A stretch of 64,000 bases of DNA from NCBI RefSeq assembly GCF_000384475.1, contig NZ_ARWB01000001.1, forward strand, positions 598,022-662,021, given 5' to 3'. Numbering within the stretch: the first letter of the stretch is position 1; each line of letters begins with the position of its first letter. Under the pieces are notes generated by a model, which saw nothing but the letters and a program-made list of their open reading frames with translations, was not told the DNA's origin and made no database searches. The DNA is from Methylopila sp. M107 (lineage in GTDB: Bacteria; Pseudomonadota; Alphaproteobacteria; Rhizobiales; Methylopilaceae). Shown in pieces: positions 51,004-60,259 of this stretch. Made by a program: the position numbers and the translations under genes.

Positions 51004-52407
51004 ATGTCCGCAGTTCCAAGCCAGCCTCCCGCCGCAAACCTGCCCCGCGCGCTCGAAGCGCTGTCGCGCCTGCTTGGCGACCGGCTCAGCACGTCGGCTT
51101 CCGTGCGCGGGCATCACTCGAACTCCGTGACCTGGCTCGAGAGCCAGCCGCCCGACGCGGTCGCGTTCCCCGAGACCACCGAGGAGGTCGCGACGCTGGT
51201 CGCGATCTGCGCCGAAAACGACGTGCCGGTCATCCCGTTCGGCGCCGGCACCTCGCTCGAGGGCCACGTCAACGCGCCCCATGGCGGCGTGTCGGTCTCG
51301 ACCGCCAGGATGACGCGGATCGTCGCCGTCAACGCCGACGATCTCGACGCCGTCGTCCAGCCGGGCGTCACGCGCGGCGCGCTCAACGCGCATCTGCGCG
51401 ATCTTGGCCTGTTCTTCCCGATCGATCCGGGGGCCGACGCCACCATCGGCGGCATGACGGCGACGCGGGCGTCGGGCACCAACGCCGTGCGCTACGGCAC
51501 CATGAAGGACGCCGTGCTCGGCCTCACCGTCGTGCTGGCGTCCGGCCAGATCATGCGGACGGGCGGCCGGGCGCGGAAGTCGTCGGCCGGATACGACCTG
51601 ACGCGGCTGATGGTCGGCTCGGAGGGCACGCTCGGCGTCGTCACCGAAATTACCCTGAGACTTCATGGACAACCGGAGGCGATCGCCGCGGGCGTCTGCC
51701 CGTTCCCGACGCTTCGCGCGGCCTGCGACGCGGCCATAATGGCCATTCAGAGCGGCCTGCCGGCCGCACGGATCGAACTGCTGGACGCCGTCCAGGTCGA
51801 AGCCTGCAACGCCTATTCGAAACTGTCGCTCAAGGCCGCGCCGACGCTGTTCCTCGAGTTCCACGGCACCCCGGCCGGCGTCGAAGAGCAGTCCGCGCGC
51901 TTCGGCGAGATCGCTCGGGATCTTGGCGGCGGGCCGTTCGACTGGGCGACGAGGGCGGAGGACCGCTCGCGTCTCTGGCAGGCCCGGCACGACGCGACCT
52001 GGGCGGCAGCGGCGCTGAGGCGCGGCGCGAAGCCCGTGCCGACCGACGTCTGCGTCCCGATCTCGCGCCTCGCCGACTGCGTCGAGGAGACGGTCGCCGA
52101 CATCGCCGCCTCCGGCCTGGTGGCCCCGATCGTCGGCCATGTAGGCGACGGCAATTTCCACTGCCTTCCGCTGGTGCGCCCGGGAGACGCGGCCGAGACC
52201 GCGGCCTGCAAGGCCTTCATCGCGCGTCTTGTTTCCCGCGCGCTCGCCATGGGCGGCACCTCGACCGGCGAGCACGGGATCGGACAGGGCAAGATGGACT
52301 GGCTCCTGCCCGAGCATGGCGGGCCGGCGCTCGACGCCATGCGCGCCATCAAGCGGGCGCTCGATCCCAAAAACATCATGAACCCGGGCAAAATCCTCGT
52401 TCCGTGA
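51004..52407 (+). CDS. dld: FAD-linked D-lactate dehydrogenase (cytochrome type)
   Basis: A 467-residue FAD_binding_4/FAD-oxidase_C enzyme that oxidises D-lactate (or glycolate-like 2-hydroxy acids) to the keto acid, passing electrons to cytochrome c or quinone. VIPFGAGTSLEGHVNAPHGG (about 75-94) is the FAD pyrophosphate loop, and PGADATIGGMTATRASGTNAV follows in parts. The C-terminal part has VGHVGDGNFHCLP and GGTSTGEHGIGQGKMDWL near residue 420, the catalytic-histidine region of this family. ATG 51004 is chosen. Distinction from glycolate oxidase GlcD rests on length and the C-terminal motif, so it is not absolute. Confidence 0.88.
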   Translation: MSAVPSQPPAANLPRALEALSRLLGDRLSTSASVRGHHSNSVTWLESQPPDAVAFPETTEEVATLVAICAENDVPVIPFGAGTSLEGHVNAPHGGVSVSTARMTRIVAVNADDLDAVVQPGVTRGALNAHLRDLGLFFPIDPGADATIGGMTATRASGTNAVRYGTMKDAVLGLTVVLASGQIMRTGGRARKSSAGYDLTRLMVGSEGTLGVVTEITLRLHGQPEAIAAGVCPFPTLRAACDAAIMAIQSGLPAARIELLDAVQVEACNAYSKLSLKAAPTLFLEFHGTPAGVEEQSARFGEIARDLGGGPFDWATRAEDRSRLWQARHDATWAAAALRRGAKPVPTDVCVPISRLADCVEETVADIAASGLVAPIVGHVGDGNFHCLPLVRPGDAAETAACKAFIARLVSRALAMGGTSTGEHGIGQGKMDWLLPEHGGPALDAMRAIKRALDPKNIMNPGKILVP

Positions 52408-52504
52408 GACGCTTGGAGCCGTATAAGCTCCTATGCCGCGGCGCACAGGACCCCGACGCCGCGCGCATCGCGTTCATCGCGGGGGTCGATCGGGCGAACG
52501 GGTC

Positions 52505-55500
52505 TTGAACAACACGCTGACCGGATTGGGGGTCGCGCTGGTGCTTGCGCTGGTCGCGGCGCTGATCGGCCCCTGGTTCGTCAATTGGACGGCCTATCGC
52601 GACGACCTCGCCCGCGAGGCGAGCGCGCTCGTCGGCGCGCCCGTCAAGGTCACGGGCGCTGTCGACGTGCGCCTGCTGCCGACGCCCTACGCCCGCGTCC
52701 GCGGCCTTTCGGCTGGGACCGGCGCGACCGCCTTCACGGTCGACGAGGTCGAGCTGGAGCTCGCCATCGCGCCGCTGCTGCGCGGCGAGCTGAAGGCCGA
52801 ACGCGCCCAGCTGCTGCGGCCGCGCTTCGGCGTCGAGGTCGCGGCCGACGGCGCCGTCCGCACGGGGTTTTCCGGGAAGGGCAAGGCGACGGCGAGCGAC
52901 CGCGTCTCGCTCGACCGGGTCGAGATCGTCGACGGGACGATGACGCTCGCCGCCCCCGCCGGCCGCCTGTCGCTCGACCGGATTTCAGGCGTCGCCGAGG
53001 CGGCCTCGCTGTCCGGTCCCTTCCGCTTCGAGGGGGCGTCCGGGAAAGACGGCGAGCGGCTTCAAATCCGGCTGTCGACCACGCGGGTCGACGACAAGGG
53101 CGCGATGCGGCTGAAGCTCGCTTTGCAGCGCGACGGCCATCCCGAAACTCTCGATCTCGACGGCGGACTGAAGATCGGCGCGAAGCCGGCCTTCGACGGC
53201 CGCATCGCTGTGGCGAGACCGACGACCAAAGGGTCCACGGACGCCGCGCCGTGGCGCGCGACTGCGACCTTGAAGGCGGATCCCGCCCGGATCGCGTTCG
53301 CGGACGCCGACGTCGCATATGGCGCCGAGGACCGCGCGATCCGGTTCGGCGGGCGAGGGGAGGCGACGCTCGGCGCGAAACCGCGGCTCGACGTCTCGCT
53401 CGACAGTCGCCAGATCGACCTCGACCGGTTCATCGGCGACGGTCGTCCCGGACGGCCCGCCGACGCGATCCGCGCCATCGCAGGCCGATTGGGGAGCGCG
53501 CCGACCTTCCCCATCGACGGCCGCTTGGCGCTTGCAGTGCGCGGCGTCGTGGTGGGGGGCGACGTGGTGCAGAACCTGTCGGCCGAATTCGCCCCCGAGC
53601 GGGGCGCCTGGCGCGTGCGGAAGGCGTCCGCGACGCTTCCGGGCGGCGCGTCGCTTGCGGCCGACGGGGCGCTCGCCGTCTCGGGTGACGATCCGGGTTT
53701 CGCCGGCGATGTCGACATGCGGATCGCGGACCTTGCAGGGTTCAGGCGCTGGCTCGCAGGCGGCGAGGAGCTCGGCGGGCCGGTGCGCAACCTCGCCGTG
53801 AAGGGGAAGGTGTCCGCGGGGCCTGCGTCCGTCGCGATCGAGAACGCGACGCTGGTCGCGGACGGCGCGCGCTCGACGGGCCGGGTGTCCTGGCGGGCCG
53901 GCGACCCCGGCGAACGGGACCGCTACGAGGCGGCGCTCGACGCCGATGCGCTCGACCTCGACGCGCTCGGGCTCGATCGCGTGCTGAAAAACGTCCTGTC
54001 GGGACGCCGTTCCGACGTTCTGCTCGCGCTGGATGCGAAGACGCTGACGCTTGCGGGTGTGCGCATGGCGGACGTTTCGGTCGACGGCGCGCTGGACGAG
54101 CGGGGCCTCGATCTCCGGCGCCTCGACATCCGTGACGCCGGCGGCGCCGCGCTGTCGGGCGCAGGGCGGATTGCGTTCGAGGAGCAGGGGCCGGCCGGCC
54201 ATGTCAGCTTCGACGTCGAGGCGCCCCGCCTGTCGCCGCTGCTGGCGCTGGCCCGCGCGGCCGGCGCGCCGGACCCCGTGCTCGGCGCTCTGCAGGCGCG
54301 CGCCGCCGCGCTCGCGCCGCTCGACCTGAAGATCGACCTGGAAGCCGGCAAGGACGGCAAGAAGATCGTCGCGACAGGCGATCTAGGCGGCGGCCGGCTC
54401 GACGCGCGCCTGTCCGGCGCGGAGCTTTCGCCGGACGCAACCGCCGAGGTCGACGTCCGGCTGGCGTCGCCGGACGGGGCGCGGCTTGCGACGCTTGTGG
54501 GCTTAGCCGTCAGTCCGGCGGTCGCTTCGCCGGGCGGCGAGATTTCGCTGAAGGCCTCCGGCGCGCTCGCGCGAGGCATGACGGGCGAGGGGCGGTTCGC
54601 GGCGCTTGGGCTCGACATCTCGGGCAAGGGCGCCGTCGCGCTGGCCCCCGTGGCCGGTCTGTCGGCCGAAGGGCTGGCCACGCTCAGATCGGCGGACCTC
54701 GCCGCATTTTTCGAGGCGATCGGCCGGTTGACGCCGGGCGGCTCCCCCCGGCTGCCGGCTGCGCTGGACGGCAAGATCGCCTTCGGCCCGGACGATGTGC
54801 GGATCGAAGGCCTCGTCGGGACGCTTGCGGGCGTCCCGGTCAAAGGCGACCTCTCGGTCGGTTACGACCTGACGCGTCCCCTCAGCGGGACGCTCGCATT
54901 CGAAGAGCTTCCCGCGGCGGCCATCGCCGGGCTCGCGCTGTCGTCTGCCGAGGGGCGGACGGATGGTCGTACGGCGTGGTCGACCGCGCCGTTCGGTCCC
55001 GCGCCGTCTCGCGGGCTTTCGGGCAGGTTCGAGGTGTCGGCCGCACGCATGCCGCTCGCGGGCGGCGAGACGGCGACCGACGCCCGCTTCGCGCTCGCGC
55101 TGCGCCCGTCCGGTCTCGCGGTCGAGAACTTCGCCGGCCGGCTCGACGGCGGCCGGCTTTCGGGCTCTGCGAACCTGGCGCGGAGCGCGGACGACGCCAC
55201 CGTCTCGCTGGCGTTTCGGCTGGAGGACGTCGCGGCCGAGCGGATCGCGGGGCTCGCGCCGGGCGCTTCACCGATCGGCGGCGTCATCGATCTCAAACTC
55301 GAAGCGCAGGCGACGGGCAAGTCCCCGTCGGCCGTGATCGGCGCGTTCACGGGCGCGGGCGACGTCGTATTCCGCGACGCCAGGCTGCGCCGTCTCGACG
55401 TCGGCGCGATCGACCGCATAGAGCCCGCCGTCGAGGCGGGGCTTGCGCTCGACGCCCGCGGGATCGGCGCCGCGCTCGAGCGCGAATTGGCTGCGGGCGA

Positions 55501-56155
55501 CCTTGCTTTCGATCGGGTCGTGGTTCCGTTCACGCTGTCGAACGGCGTCGCGCGCACGGGCGCGCTGTCGGTCGAGAACGCGAGCGCCAAGCTCGGCGGC
55601 GGCGCGACGCTCGACATCCGCCGCCTGATGCTCGACGCCGACCTCACGCTGCAGCCGAAACGGCCGGAGGCGCCCCAGATCGGCGTCTCGTTCGAAGGCC
55701 CGATCGCGTCGCCCAGGCGCCGGGTCGAGGCGACCGGATTCACGGGCTGGCTGTCGGTTCGGGCGGTCGAGCGCGAGACCAAGCGGATCGAGGCCATGGA
55801 GGCCGACATCCAGGAGCGGGCGCGCGTCGCGCGTCTGCGCGCCGAGGAAGAGCGCAAGAAGGCCGAAGAGGAGAAGCGGCGCCTCGAGGACGAACGCCGC
55901 AAGGCGGAAGCCGAACGCCGCAAGCGCGAGGCCGAGGTGCGTGCGCTGACCGAGAGCCTGCCGAAGCCTGCGCCGTCGACGGGGGCCGGCTTGCCGCCCG
56001 CGCTCGACATCTCGCCGCCGGGGGTCTCGGTCGCGCCTGTCCGCCCGCCGCCCGCGGGCGTGTTCGCGCCGCATGGCCGCGACCTCGACGGCCGCGCGAC
56101 GCCGGGCGCGCTTGGATTGCCGCAGTCGATCCTGCCGCCGGGCGTGACCCGCTAG
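52505..56155 (+). CDS. AsmA-family envelope protein
   Basis: A very long protein of about 1216 residues from TTG 52505 (NNTLTGLGVALVLALVAALIG), a typical N-terminal membrane anchor, with the bulk periplasmic. AsmA start region WTAYRDDLAREASALVGAPVKVTG, then many beta-repeats (for example SATLPGGASLAADGALAVSG), as in AsmA/TamB-like bridging proteins. The C-terminus has a charged coiled coil (ERARVARLRAEEERKKAEEE) and a Pro-rich tail. Role in outer-membrane biogenesis or lipid transport is inferred from family. The ATG at 52433 gives a 24-residue Arg-rich extension I consider unlikely. dld ends about 100 bases upstream. Confidence 0.85.
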   Translation: MNNTLTGLGVALVLALVAALIGPWFVNWTAYRDDLAREASALVGAPVKVTGAVDVRLLPTPYARVRGLSAGTGATAFTVDEVELELAIAPLLRGELKAERAQLLRPRFGVEVAADGAVRTGFSGKGKATASDRVSLDRVEIVDGTMTLAAPAGRLSLDRISGVAEAASLSGPFRFEGASGKDGERLQIRLSTTRVDDKGAMRLKLALQRDGHPETLDLDGGLKIGAKPAFDGRIAVARPTTKGSTDAAPWRATATLKADPARIAFADADVAYGAEDRAIRFGGRGEATLGAKPRLDVSLDSRQIDLDRFIGDGRPGRPADAIRAIAGRLGSAPTFPIDGRLALAVRGVVVGGDVVQNLSAEFAPERGAWRVRKASATLPGGASLAADGALAVSGDDPGFAGDVDMRIADLAGFRRWLAGGEELGGPVRNLAVKGKVSAGPASVAIENATLVADGARSTGRVSWRAGDPGERDRYEAALDADALDLDALGLDRVLKNVLSGRRSDVLLALDAKTLTLAGVRMADVSVDGALDERGLDLRRLDIRDAGGAALSGAGRIAFEEQGPAGHVSFDVEAPRLSPLLALARAAGAPDPVLGALQARAAALAPLDLKIDLEAGKDGKKIVATGDLGGGRLDARLSGAELSPDATAEVDVRLASPDGARLATLVGLAVSPAVASPGGEISLKASGALARGMTGEGRFAALGLDISGKGAVALAPVAGLSAEGLATLRSADLAAFFEAIGRLTPGGSPRLPAALDGKIAFGPDDVRIEGLVGTLAGVPVKGDLSVGYDLTRPLSGTLAFEELPAAAIAGLALSSAEGRTDGRTAWSTAPFGPAPSRGLSGRFEVSAARMPLAGGETATDARFALALRPSGLAVENFAGRLDGGRLSGSANLARSADDATVSLAFRLEDVAAERIAGLAPGASPIGGVIDLKLEAQATGKSPSAVIGAFTGAGDVVFRDARLRRLDVGAIDRIEPAVEAGLALDARGIGAALERELAAGDLAFDRVVVPFTLSNGVARTGALSVENASAKLGGGATLDIRRLMLDADLTLQPKRPEAPQIGVSFEGPIASPRRRVEATGFTGWLSVRAVERETKRIEAMEADIQERARVARLRAEEERKKAEEEKRRLEDERRKAEAERRKREAEVRALTESLPKPAPSTGAGLPPALDISPPGVSVAPVRPPPAGVFAPHGRDLDGRATPGALGLPQSILPPGVTR

Positions 56156-56167
56156 AGCGCTCTAGCG
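56150..56167. repeat. 18-bp perfect palindrome overlapping the AsmA stop codon
   Basis: CGCTAGAGCGCTCTAGCG is perfectly self-complementary and includes the TAG stop of the AsmA-family gene. It lies between that gene and the convergent RHH gene. It may be a short bidirectional transcript end or chance, and the site has no known protein partner. Confidence 0.4.
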
Positions 56168-56178
56168 AGAGCCCGCGG

Positions 56179-56538
56179 TCAACGCTGGGTGGTCGCCTCG
56201 ATCGCGCCGCAGCGGCGGCGGTAGTGGTCGAGCACGTGCAGGCGGACCGCCGAAGACAGGTTGCCGCCGCGACGTCCCGCGTCGATCTCCGCCACCAGAC
56301 TGCGAAGCGAGACAGACCGTTCCCGCGCGATGTCCTTCAGCGCGTGCCAGAAGGCGTCCTCGAGGCTGACGGAAGTCTTGTGGCCCGCCACGACGACCGA
56401 CCGCTTGACGATCTCGGGGTTGGCCTCGCGCGCGCCGATCACGCCGGCGTCCGCCACCACGATGCTCTCCGCCCCCTGGGCGAGCAGAACGCTCGCCGCC
56501 GAAGTCTCTTCGATCTTGACCGTATCAGGTTCGCTCAT
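56179..56538 (-). CDS. Ribbon-helix-helix domain protein
   Basis: A 119-residue protein whose C-terminal half, KRSVVVAGHKTSVSLEDAFW followed by HALKDIARERSVSLRSLVAE, is a RHH_4-type domain; the tail GGNLSSAVRLHVLDHYRRR is typical. The first 45 residues are variable. Predicted DNA-binding but with no known target. Start at ATG 56538 overlaps the DUF4169 stop by one base, and the pair sits 75 bases downstream of fumC. An alternative GTG start is one codon upstream. Confidence 0.85.
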   Translation of the reverse strand: MSEPDTVKIEETSAASVLLAQGAESIVVADAGVIGAREANPEIVKRSVVVAGHKTSVSLEDAFWHALKDIARERSVSLRSLVAEIDAGRRGGNLSSAVRLHVLDHYRRRCGAIEATTQR

Positions 56539-56729
56539 CACTCGTCGTCGCCCCCATTCTCGCGACGATGGCCTTCGTGGCGACGTCGATCCAAGGCTTC
56601 GACCGCCTTGCCGACCGCCTTACTGTCTTTCGACCTGCCGAACGAGGCGCGGTTTTCCGCAGCCAGCCGTTCAGACTGTTCGCGGGCCTTCCGCTTTCGC
56701 GCCAGACGCAGGTTCACGACCTCGGCCAT
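56538..56729 (-). CDS. DUF4169 family small protein
   Basis: A 63-residue, very charged protein: MAEVVNLRLARKRKAREQ followed by SERLAAENRASFGRSKDSK, matching the alphaproteobacterial DUF4169 pattern of a V-N-L-R start and basic helix. Function unknown. It is too short to rely on frame statistics, but its position between fumC and the RHH gene, with a one-base stop/start overlap, is a recurring arrangement in alphaproteobacteria. ATG 56729 is the start. Confidence 0.8.
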   Translation of the reverse strand: MAEVVNLRLARKRKAREQSERLAAENRASFGRSKDSKAVGKAVEALDRRRHEGHRRENGGDDE

Positions 56730-56803
56730 CTGCGCCTTTTTACACGCGGCCGGGCCGGAAATCGAGCGCCTTCGCGGCGCAATATGTCGAAAGACGCAGC
56801 GAT

Positions 56804-58195
56804 TCAGGTCGGCCTGATCATCTGTTCGGGCCGCACGACGCGGTCGAACTCCTCGGCCGTGACGAAACCGAGCTTGACGGCCTCCTCGCGCAGCGTCGTG
56901 CCGTTCTTGTGCGCGGTCTTGGCGACCTTGGTGGCGTTGTCGTAGCCGATGGTCGGCGCGAGCGCCGTCACCAGCATCAGCGAGCGGCTCATGAGATCCG
57001 CGATGCGGGTCTCGTCCGCCTCGATCCCGACCACGCAATTGTCCGCGAACGAAACCGCGGCGTCGCCGAGGATGCGGATCGACTGCAGCATGTTGTAGGC
57101 GAGCACGGGCTTGTAGACGTTGAGCTCGAAATGGCCCTGGCTGCCCGCGAACGAGATCGTCGCATTGTTCCCGAACACCTGCGCGCAGACCATCGTCAGC
57201 GCTTCGCACTGCGTCGGGTTGACCTTGCCCGGCATGATCGACGAGCCCGGCTCGTTCTCCGGCAGCACCAGTTCGCCAAGCCCCGAGCGCGGGCCGGAGC
57301 CGAGCAGGCGGATGTCGTTCGCGATCTTGAAGAGGCCTGCGGCGAGCGCGTTCAGCGCGCCATGGGCCCAGACATAGGCGTCGTGGGCGGCGAGCGCCTC
57401 GAACTTGTTCTCGGCCGTGACGAAAGGCAGGCCGGTGATTTCCGCGACCTTTTCGGCGAACTTTTCCGCGAAGCCGATCTTGGCGTTGATGCCGGTGCCG
57501 ACCGCCGTGCCGCCCTGCGCCAGCGGATACAGATGCTTCAGCGTTTCACGGATGCGCTCGGAGCCGAGGCGGACCTGCGCGACATATCCGGAGAATTCCT
57601 GGCCGAGCGTCAGGGGCGTGGCGTCCTGGGTGTGGGTGCGGCCGATCTTGATGATGTGCTCGAAGGCGGTCGCCTTCGCCTGAAGGGCGTCCTCGAGGTG
57701 CTTGAGCTGCGGCAGCAGCGTCTTCTCGATCTCCTCCGCGGCCGCGATGTGCATCGCGGTCGGGAAGGTGTCGTTGGACGACTGGCTCATATTAACGTGG
57801 TCGTTCGGATGGACCGGCTTTTTGGAGCCGAGTTCGCCGCCGAGATTTTCGATCGCGCGGTTCGAGACGACCTCGTTGGCGTTCATGTTCGACTGCGTGC
57901 CGGAGCCGGTCTGCCAGACGACGAGCGGGAAGTGGTCGTCGAACTTGCCGTCGATCACCTCCTGCGCGGCCGCGGCGATCGCGTCGGCGAGCTCGGCCTT
58001 CAGCGAGCCCTGATCCTTGTTCGCGAGCGCGGCCGACCGCTTGATGATGCCGAGCGCGCGGATCAACGGCTTCGGCATGGTCTCGCCGCCGATCTTGAAG
58101 TTCTGGAGCGAGCGCTGGGTCTGCGCGCCCCAATACCTGTCCGAACGGACCTCGAGCGGACCGAAGCTGTCGGTCTCGGTGCGGGTGTCGGTCAT
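56804..58195 (-). CDS. fumC: Fumarate hydratase class II
   Basis: Hydrates fumarate to malate in the TCA cycle. 463 residues. Family motifs are [18 protein letters not shown] near residue 97, [21 protein letters not shown] near 127 (active-site SSNDTFP), [19 protein letters not shown] with catalytic His near 187, and [19 protein letters not shown] near residue 317, the signature loop of the fumarase/aspartase superfamily. The length and lack of an iron-sulfur cluster define class II. ATG 58195 is followed by [15 protein letters not shown]. sspB lies 91 bases upstream on the same strand, DUF4169 and RHH genes downstream. Confidence 0.97.
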   Translation of the reverse strand: MTDTRTETDSFGPLEVRSDRYWGAQTQRSLQNFKIGGETMPKPLIRALGIIKRSAALANKDQGSLKAELADAIAAAAQEVIDGKFDDHFPLVVWQTGSGTQSNMNANEVVSNRAIENLGGELGSKKPVHPNDHVNMSQSSNDTFPTAMHIAAAEEIEKTLLPQLKHLEDALQAKATAFEHIIKIGRTHTQDATPLTLGQEFSGYVAQVRLGSERIRETLKHLYPLAQGGTAVGTGINAKIGFAEKFAEKVAEITGLPFVTAENKFEALAAHDAYVWAHGALNALAAGLFKIANDIRLLGSGPRSGLGELVLPENEPGSSIMPGKVNPTQCEALTMVCAQVFGNNATISFAGSQGHFELNVYKPVLAYNMLQSIRILGDAAVSFADNCVVGIEADETRIADLMSRSLMLVTALAPTIGYDNATKVAKTAHKNGTTLREEAVKLGFVTAEEFDRVVRPEQMIRPT

Positions 58196-58286
58196 TGGAT
58201 CGGCTCTCCGGATCGGGCGATAGACGTTTCGCGCGTGCCTCTAGCACCGCGCGAAAGGCGCGTCATCCGATCCGAAGCGCGACGCG

Positions 58287-58817
58287 CTACTTCTTGCGGA
58301 ACTTGTCGAGGCTGACGACCTGCGCGCCGCCGCCCGGCGCTTCTTCGCCCAACGGTTCGGTCGGGCTCGGCGCGTTCGAGGCCGGAGCGATGCTCTCCGG
58401 CGGGGCGTCCTCGACCTCGGCGTCGTCCTCGGCGTCCGGATGGTCGAACTTCAGCCCGAACTGAACGGACGGGTCGAAGAAGCCCGTCACCGCGCGGAAC
58501 GGCGCCGCGAGTTTTTCGGGCACGTTGCCGAAGGACAGGCCGACCTCAAACCCGTCGTCGTCGACGTCGAGGTCCCAGAACTGATGCTGGAGCACGATCG
58601 TCATTTCGGCCGGATAGCGCTCCTTCAGGCGCTGCGACAGGCGCACGCCGGGATCGGTGGTCCGGAACGAGATGTAGAAATGATGGTCGCCCGGCACGCC
58701 CTCGCGCGAGACGCGCATGAGCACGTCGCGGACCACGCCGCGCAGCGCGCTCTGCGTGAGCAGATCGTAGCGGAAGAAGTCCTGGGCGGGCGGGGCCGGC
58801 GGGGGCGTCTCGGTCAT
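58287..58817 (-). CDS. sspB: ClpXP adaptor SspB, alphaproteobacterial type
   Basis: Delivers ssrA-tagged proteins to the ClpXP protease. The 176-residue protein has FRYDLLTQSALRGVVRDVL at the N-terminus, YISFRTTDPGVRLSQRLKER and DLDVDDDGFEVGLSFGNVPE forming the tag-binding fold, a flexible acidic/proline linker (about 125-165), and a short C-terminal VVSLDKFRKK that matches the ClpX-binding tail. Adjacent to fumC on the same strand, as in many alphaproteobacteria. The ssrA gene that makes its tag substrates is about 4 kb away. Confidence 0.93.
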   Translation of the reverse strand: MTETPPPAPPAQDFFRYDLLTQSALRGVVRDVLMRVSREGVPGDHHFYISFRTTDPGVRLSQRLKERYPAEMTIVLQHQFWDLDVDDDGFEVGLSFGNVPEKLAAPFRAVTGFFDPSVQFGLKFDHPDAEDDAEVEDAPPESIAPASNAPSPTEPLGEEAPGGGAQVVSLDKFRKK

Positions 58818-58893
58818 CAGCGCTACATAGGCGGATTCTGGCCCCGGAAAACATAGCGACCGCTCGTCGCGCTCCAGAAAAATCCGCCGTCGC

Positions 58894-59613
58894 TCAGATG
58901 CTGGTGGTGAGCCGGGTCAGCCAGTCCGGAGAAATCTCGACGAGCGCGGTCTCCACGACCTTGTCGAGGCCCGTCAGGACAGCGAGTCCCGCGACCAGCA
59001 GCGCCGCGCCGAGCGCGATCCTGCCGCCGCGTCCGAACCGGGCCAGTCCGCCCCGCCAGCGCGCGAGCGCTTCTCGCGAAACGAGGCCGATCGACAGCAG
59101 CGGCAGCGCCGCTCCGATCCCGAACGCCGTCATGGTGAGGGCGACCTGTCCGAGGTTTTCGGATCGCGAGGCGAGCACCGAGGCCGCGCCGAGCGTCGGC
59201 CCGACGCAAGGGCTCCACACCGCGCCGAGCAGCAGCCCGACGACGAACTGGCCGGTCAGCCCCGCGCGCGAGACGAGGTCGAGCCGATCGCCCGCCCATG
59301 CGCCCGCTGGCGCCGCTGCGGTGGCCAACCGCGCCTGCGCCGCTGGCGCGAGCAGCACGACGCCGACCGCGATCATCATCATGGCGGCGACGCTGCGAAA
59401 AATGCGCTCGTCCAGCCCGAGCGAGAACCCGATCGTCGCGATGAACAGGCCGACCGCGACGAAGGACAGCGCGACGCCGGCCGCGAGCGCCACGGGGCCG
59501 AGACGATGCTCGGTCGCGGCGGCCGCGACCGCGATCGGCGCGATCGGCAGCGTGCAGGGCGAAAGCAGCGAGAGCAGGCCGGCAAGGAAGGCGAGGCCGA
59601 GCGTGGCAGCCAT
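58894..59613 (-). CDS. CcdA-family cytochrome c biogenesis membrane protein
   Basis: A 239-residue integral membrane protein with about six hydrophobic segments. The paired CcdA/DsbD cysteines occur in LLSPCTLPIAPIAV near residue 20 and WSPCVGPTLGAAS near residue 133. It carries electrons across the membrane to periplasmic thioredoxin-like partners. A thioredoxin-like protein gene lies upstream on the same strand, separated by a dispersed repeat. Cytochrome c or thiol homeostasis roles are both compatible. Confidence 0.9.
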   Translation of the reverse strand: MAATLGLAFLAGLLSLLSPCTLPIAPIAVAAAATEHRLGPVALAAGVALSFVAVGLFIATIGFSLGLDERIFRSVAAMMMIAVGVVLLAPAAQARLATAAAPAGAWAGDRLDLVSRAGLTGQFVVGLLLGAVWSPCVGPTLGAASVLASRSENLGQVALTMTAFGIGAALPLLSIGLVSREALARWRGGLARFGRGGRIALGAALLVAGLAVLTGLDKVVETALVEISPDWLTRLTTSI

Positions 59614-59649
59614 GCCTAGCGCCTTACCGCTTCGGGCGGAACCGCAGCC

Positions 59650-59741
59650 GTCATGCCCGCGCTTCCGCGGGCATTCACGACTTGATCGTAGAGTCCTGCG
59701 CCCCCAAAAAGTCGCGGATGCCCGGTTCCGCCGGGCATGAC
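59650..59741. repeat. Dispersed inverted-repeat element, family D copy 2
   Basis: Begins GTCATGCCCGCGCTTCCGCG and ends CCGCCGGGCATGAC, with internal ATTCACGACTT/AAGTCGCGGAT. The ends match the family D copy at 8361-8453. It sits between CcdA and the thioredoxin-like gene. Confidence 0.8.
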
Positions 59742-59765
59742 GGTTCTGCTTGATCCGGCCACGGG

Positions 59766-60155
59766 CTAGAGCGCCTTCTCGAACAAGTCCTCGATCCAGC
59801 CTTCCTCGCGGTCGCCGACCGTGCGCGCGATTTCCTTGCCGCGATTGTAAACGATTACCGTGCTCTGCAGCCGCGCGCCGACCGCGCGGACGGACGGCTT
59901 GTCGTTATCGAAATCGACCTCGTAGAGCTCGAATTGTTGAAAGCGCGGTTGGTCGCGCAGGCGGTCGAGGATCGGGTGCTGCGCGCGGCAGATCACGCAC
60001 CAGGGCGCCGAGACATGCACCACGACCGGTCCGCCGGCTGCGATCGAGGCGTCGAAGGCTTTTTTGTCGAAGGGCTTGGCCGCAGGCGCTGCGATTGCGC
60101 CTGAGCAGACCGAGGCGAATGCGATCAGCGCAAGGCAGGTGCGTCTGGCGATCAT
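59766..60155 (-). CDS. Exported thioredoxin-like protein
   Basis: A 129-residue protein with a signal peptide (MIARRTCLALIAFASVCSGA, residues 1-20) and a thioredoxin domain. SAPWCVICRAQHPILDRL carries the redox pair in the order WCVIC. LYEVDFDNDKPSVRAVGARLQSTVIVYNRG (shown in two parts) has the fold's second half, although the conserved cis-Pro strand appears altered (STVIVYN in place of a T-P-x-x segment), which may reduce activity. It lies upstream of CcdA, and periplasmic disulfide reduction with CcdA as electron donor is a reasonable inference. ATG 60155 is the start. Confidence 0.85.
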   Translation of the reverse strand: MIARRTCLALIAFASVCSGAIAAPAAKPFDKKAFDASIAAGGPVVVHVSAPWCVICRAQHPILDRLRDQPRFQQFELYEVDFDNDKPSVRAVGARLQSTVIVYNRGKEIARTVGDREEGWIEDLFEKAL

Positions 60156-60259
60156 GCGCCGGCTCCGGAGAAACGGCGGCCGCGGGAAGCCCGCGACCGC
60201 ATTCTCGCTTAGCATACGCCGGAAACCGCCCCGACGGATCGGAGACGTGCGACGCCGGA

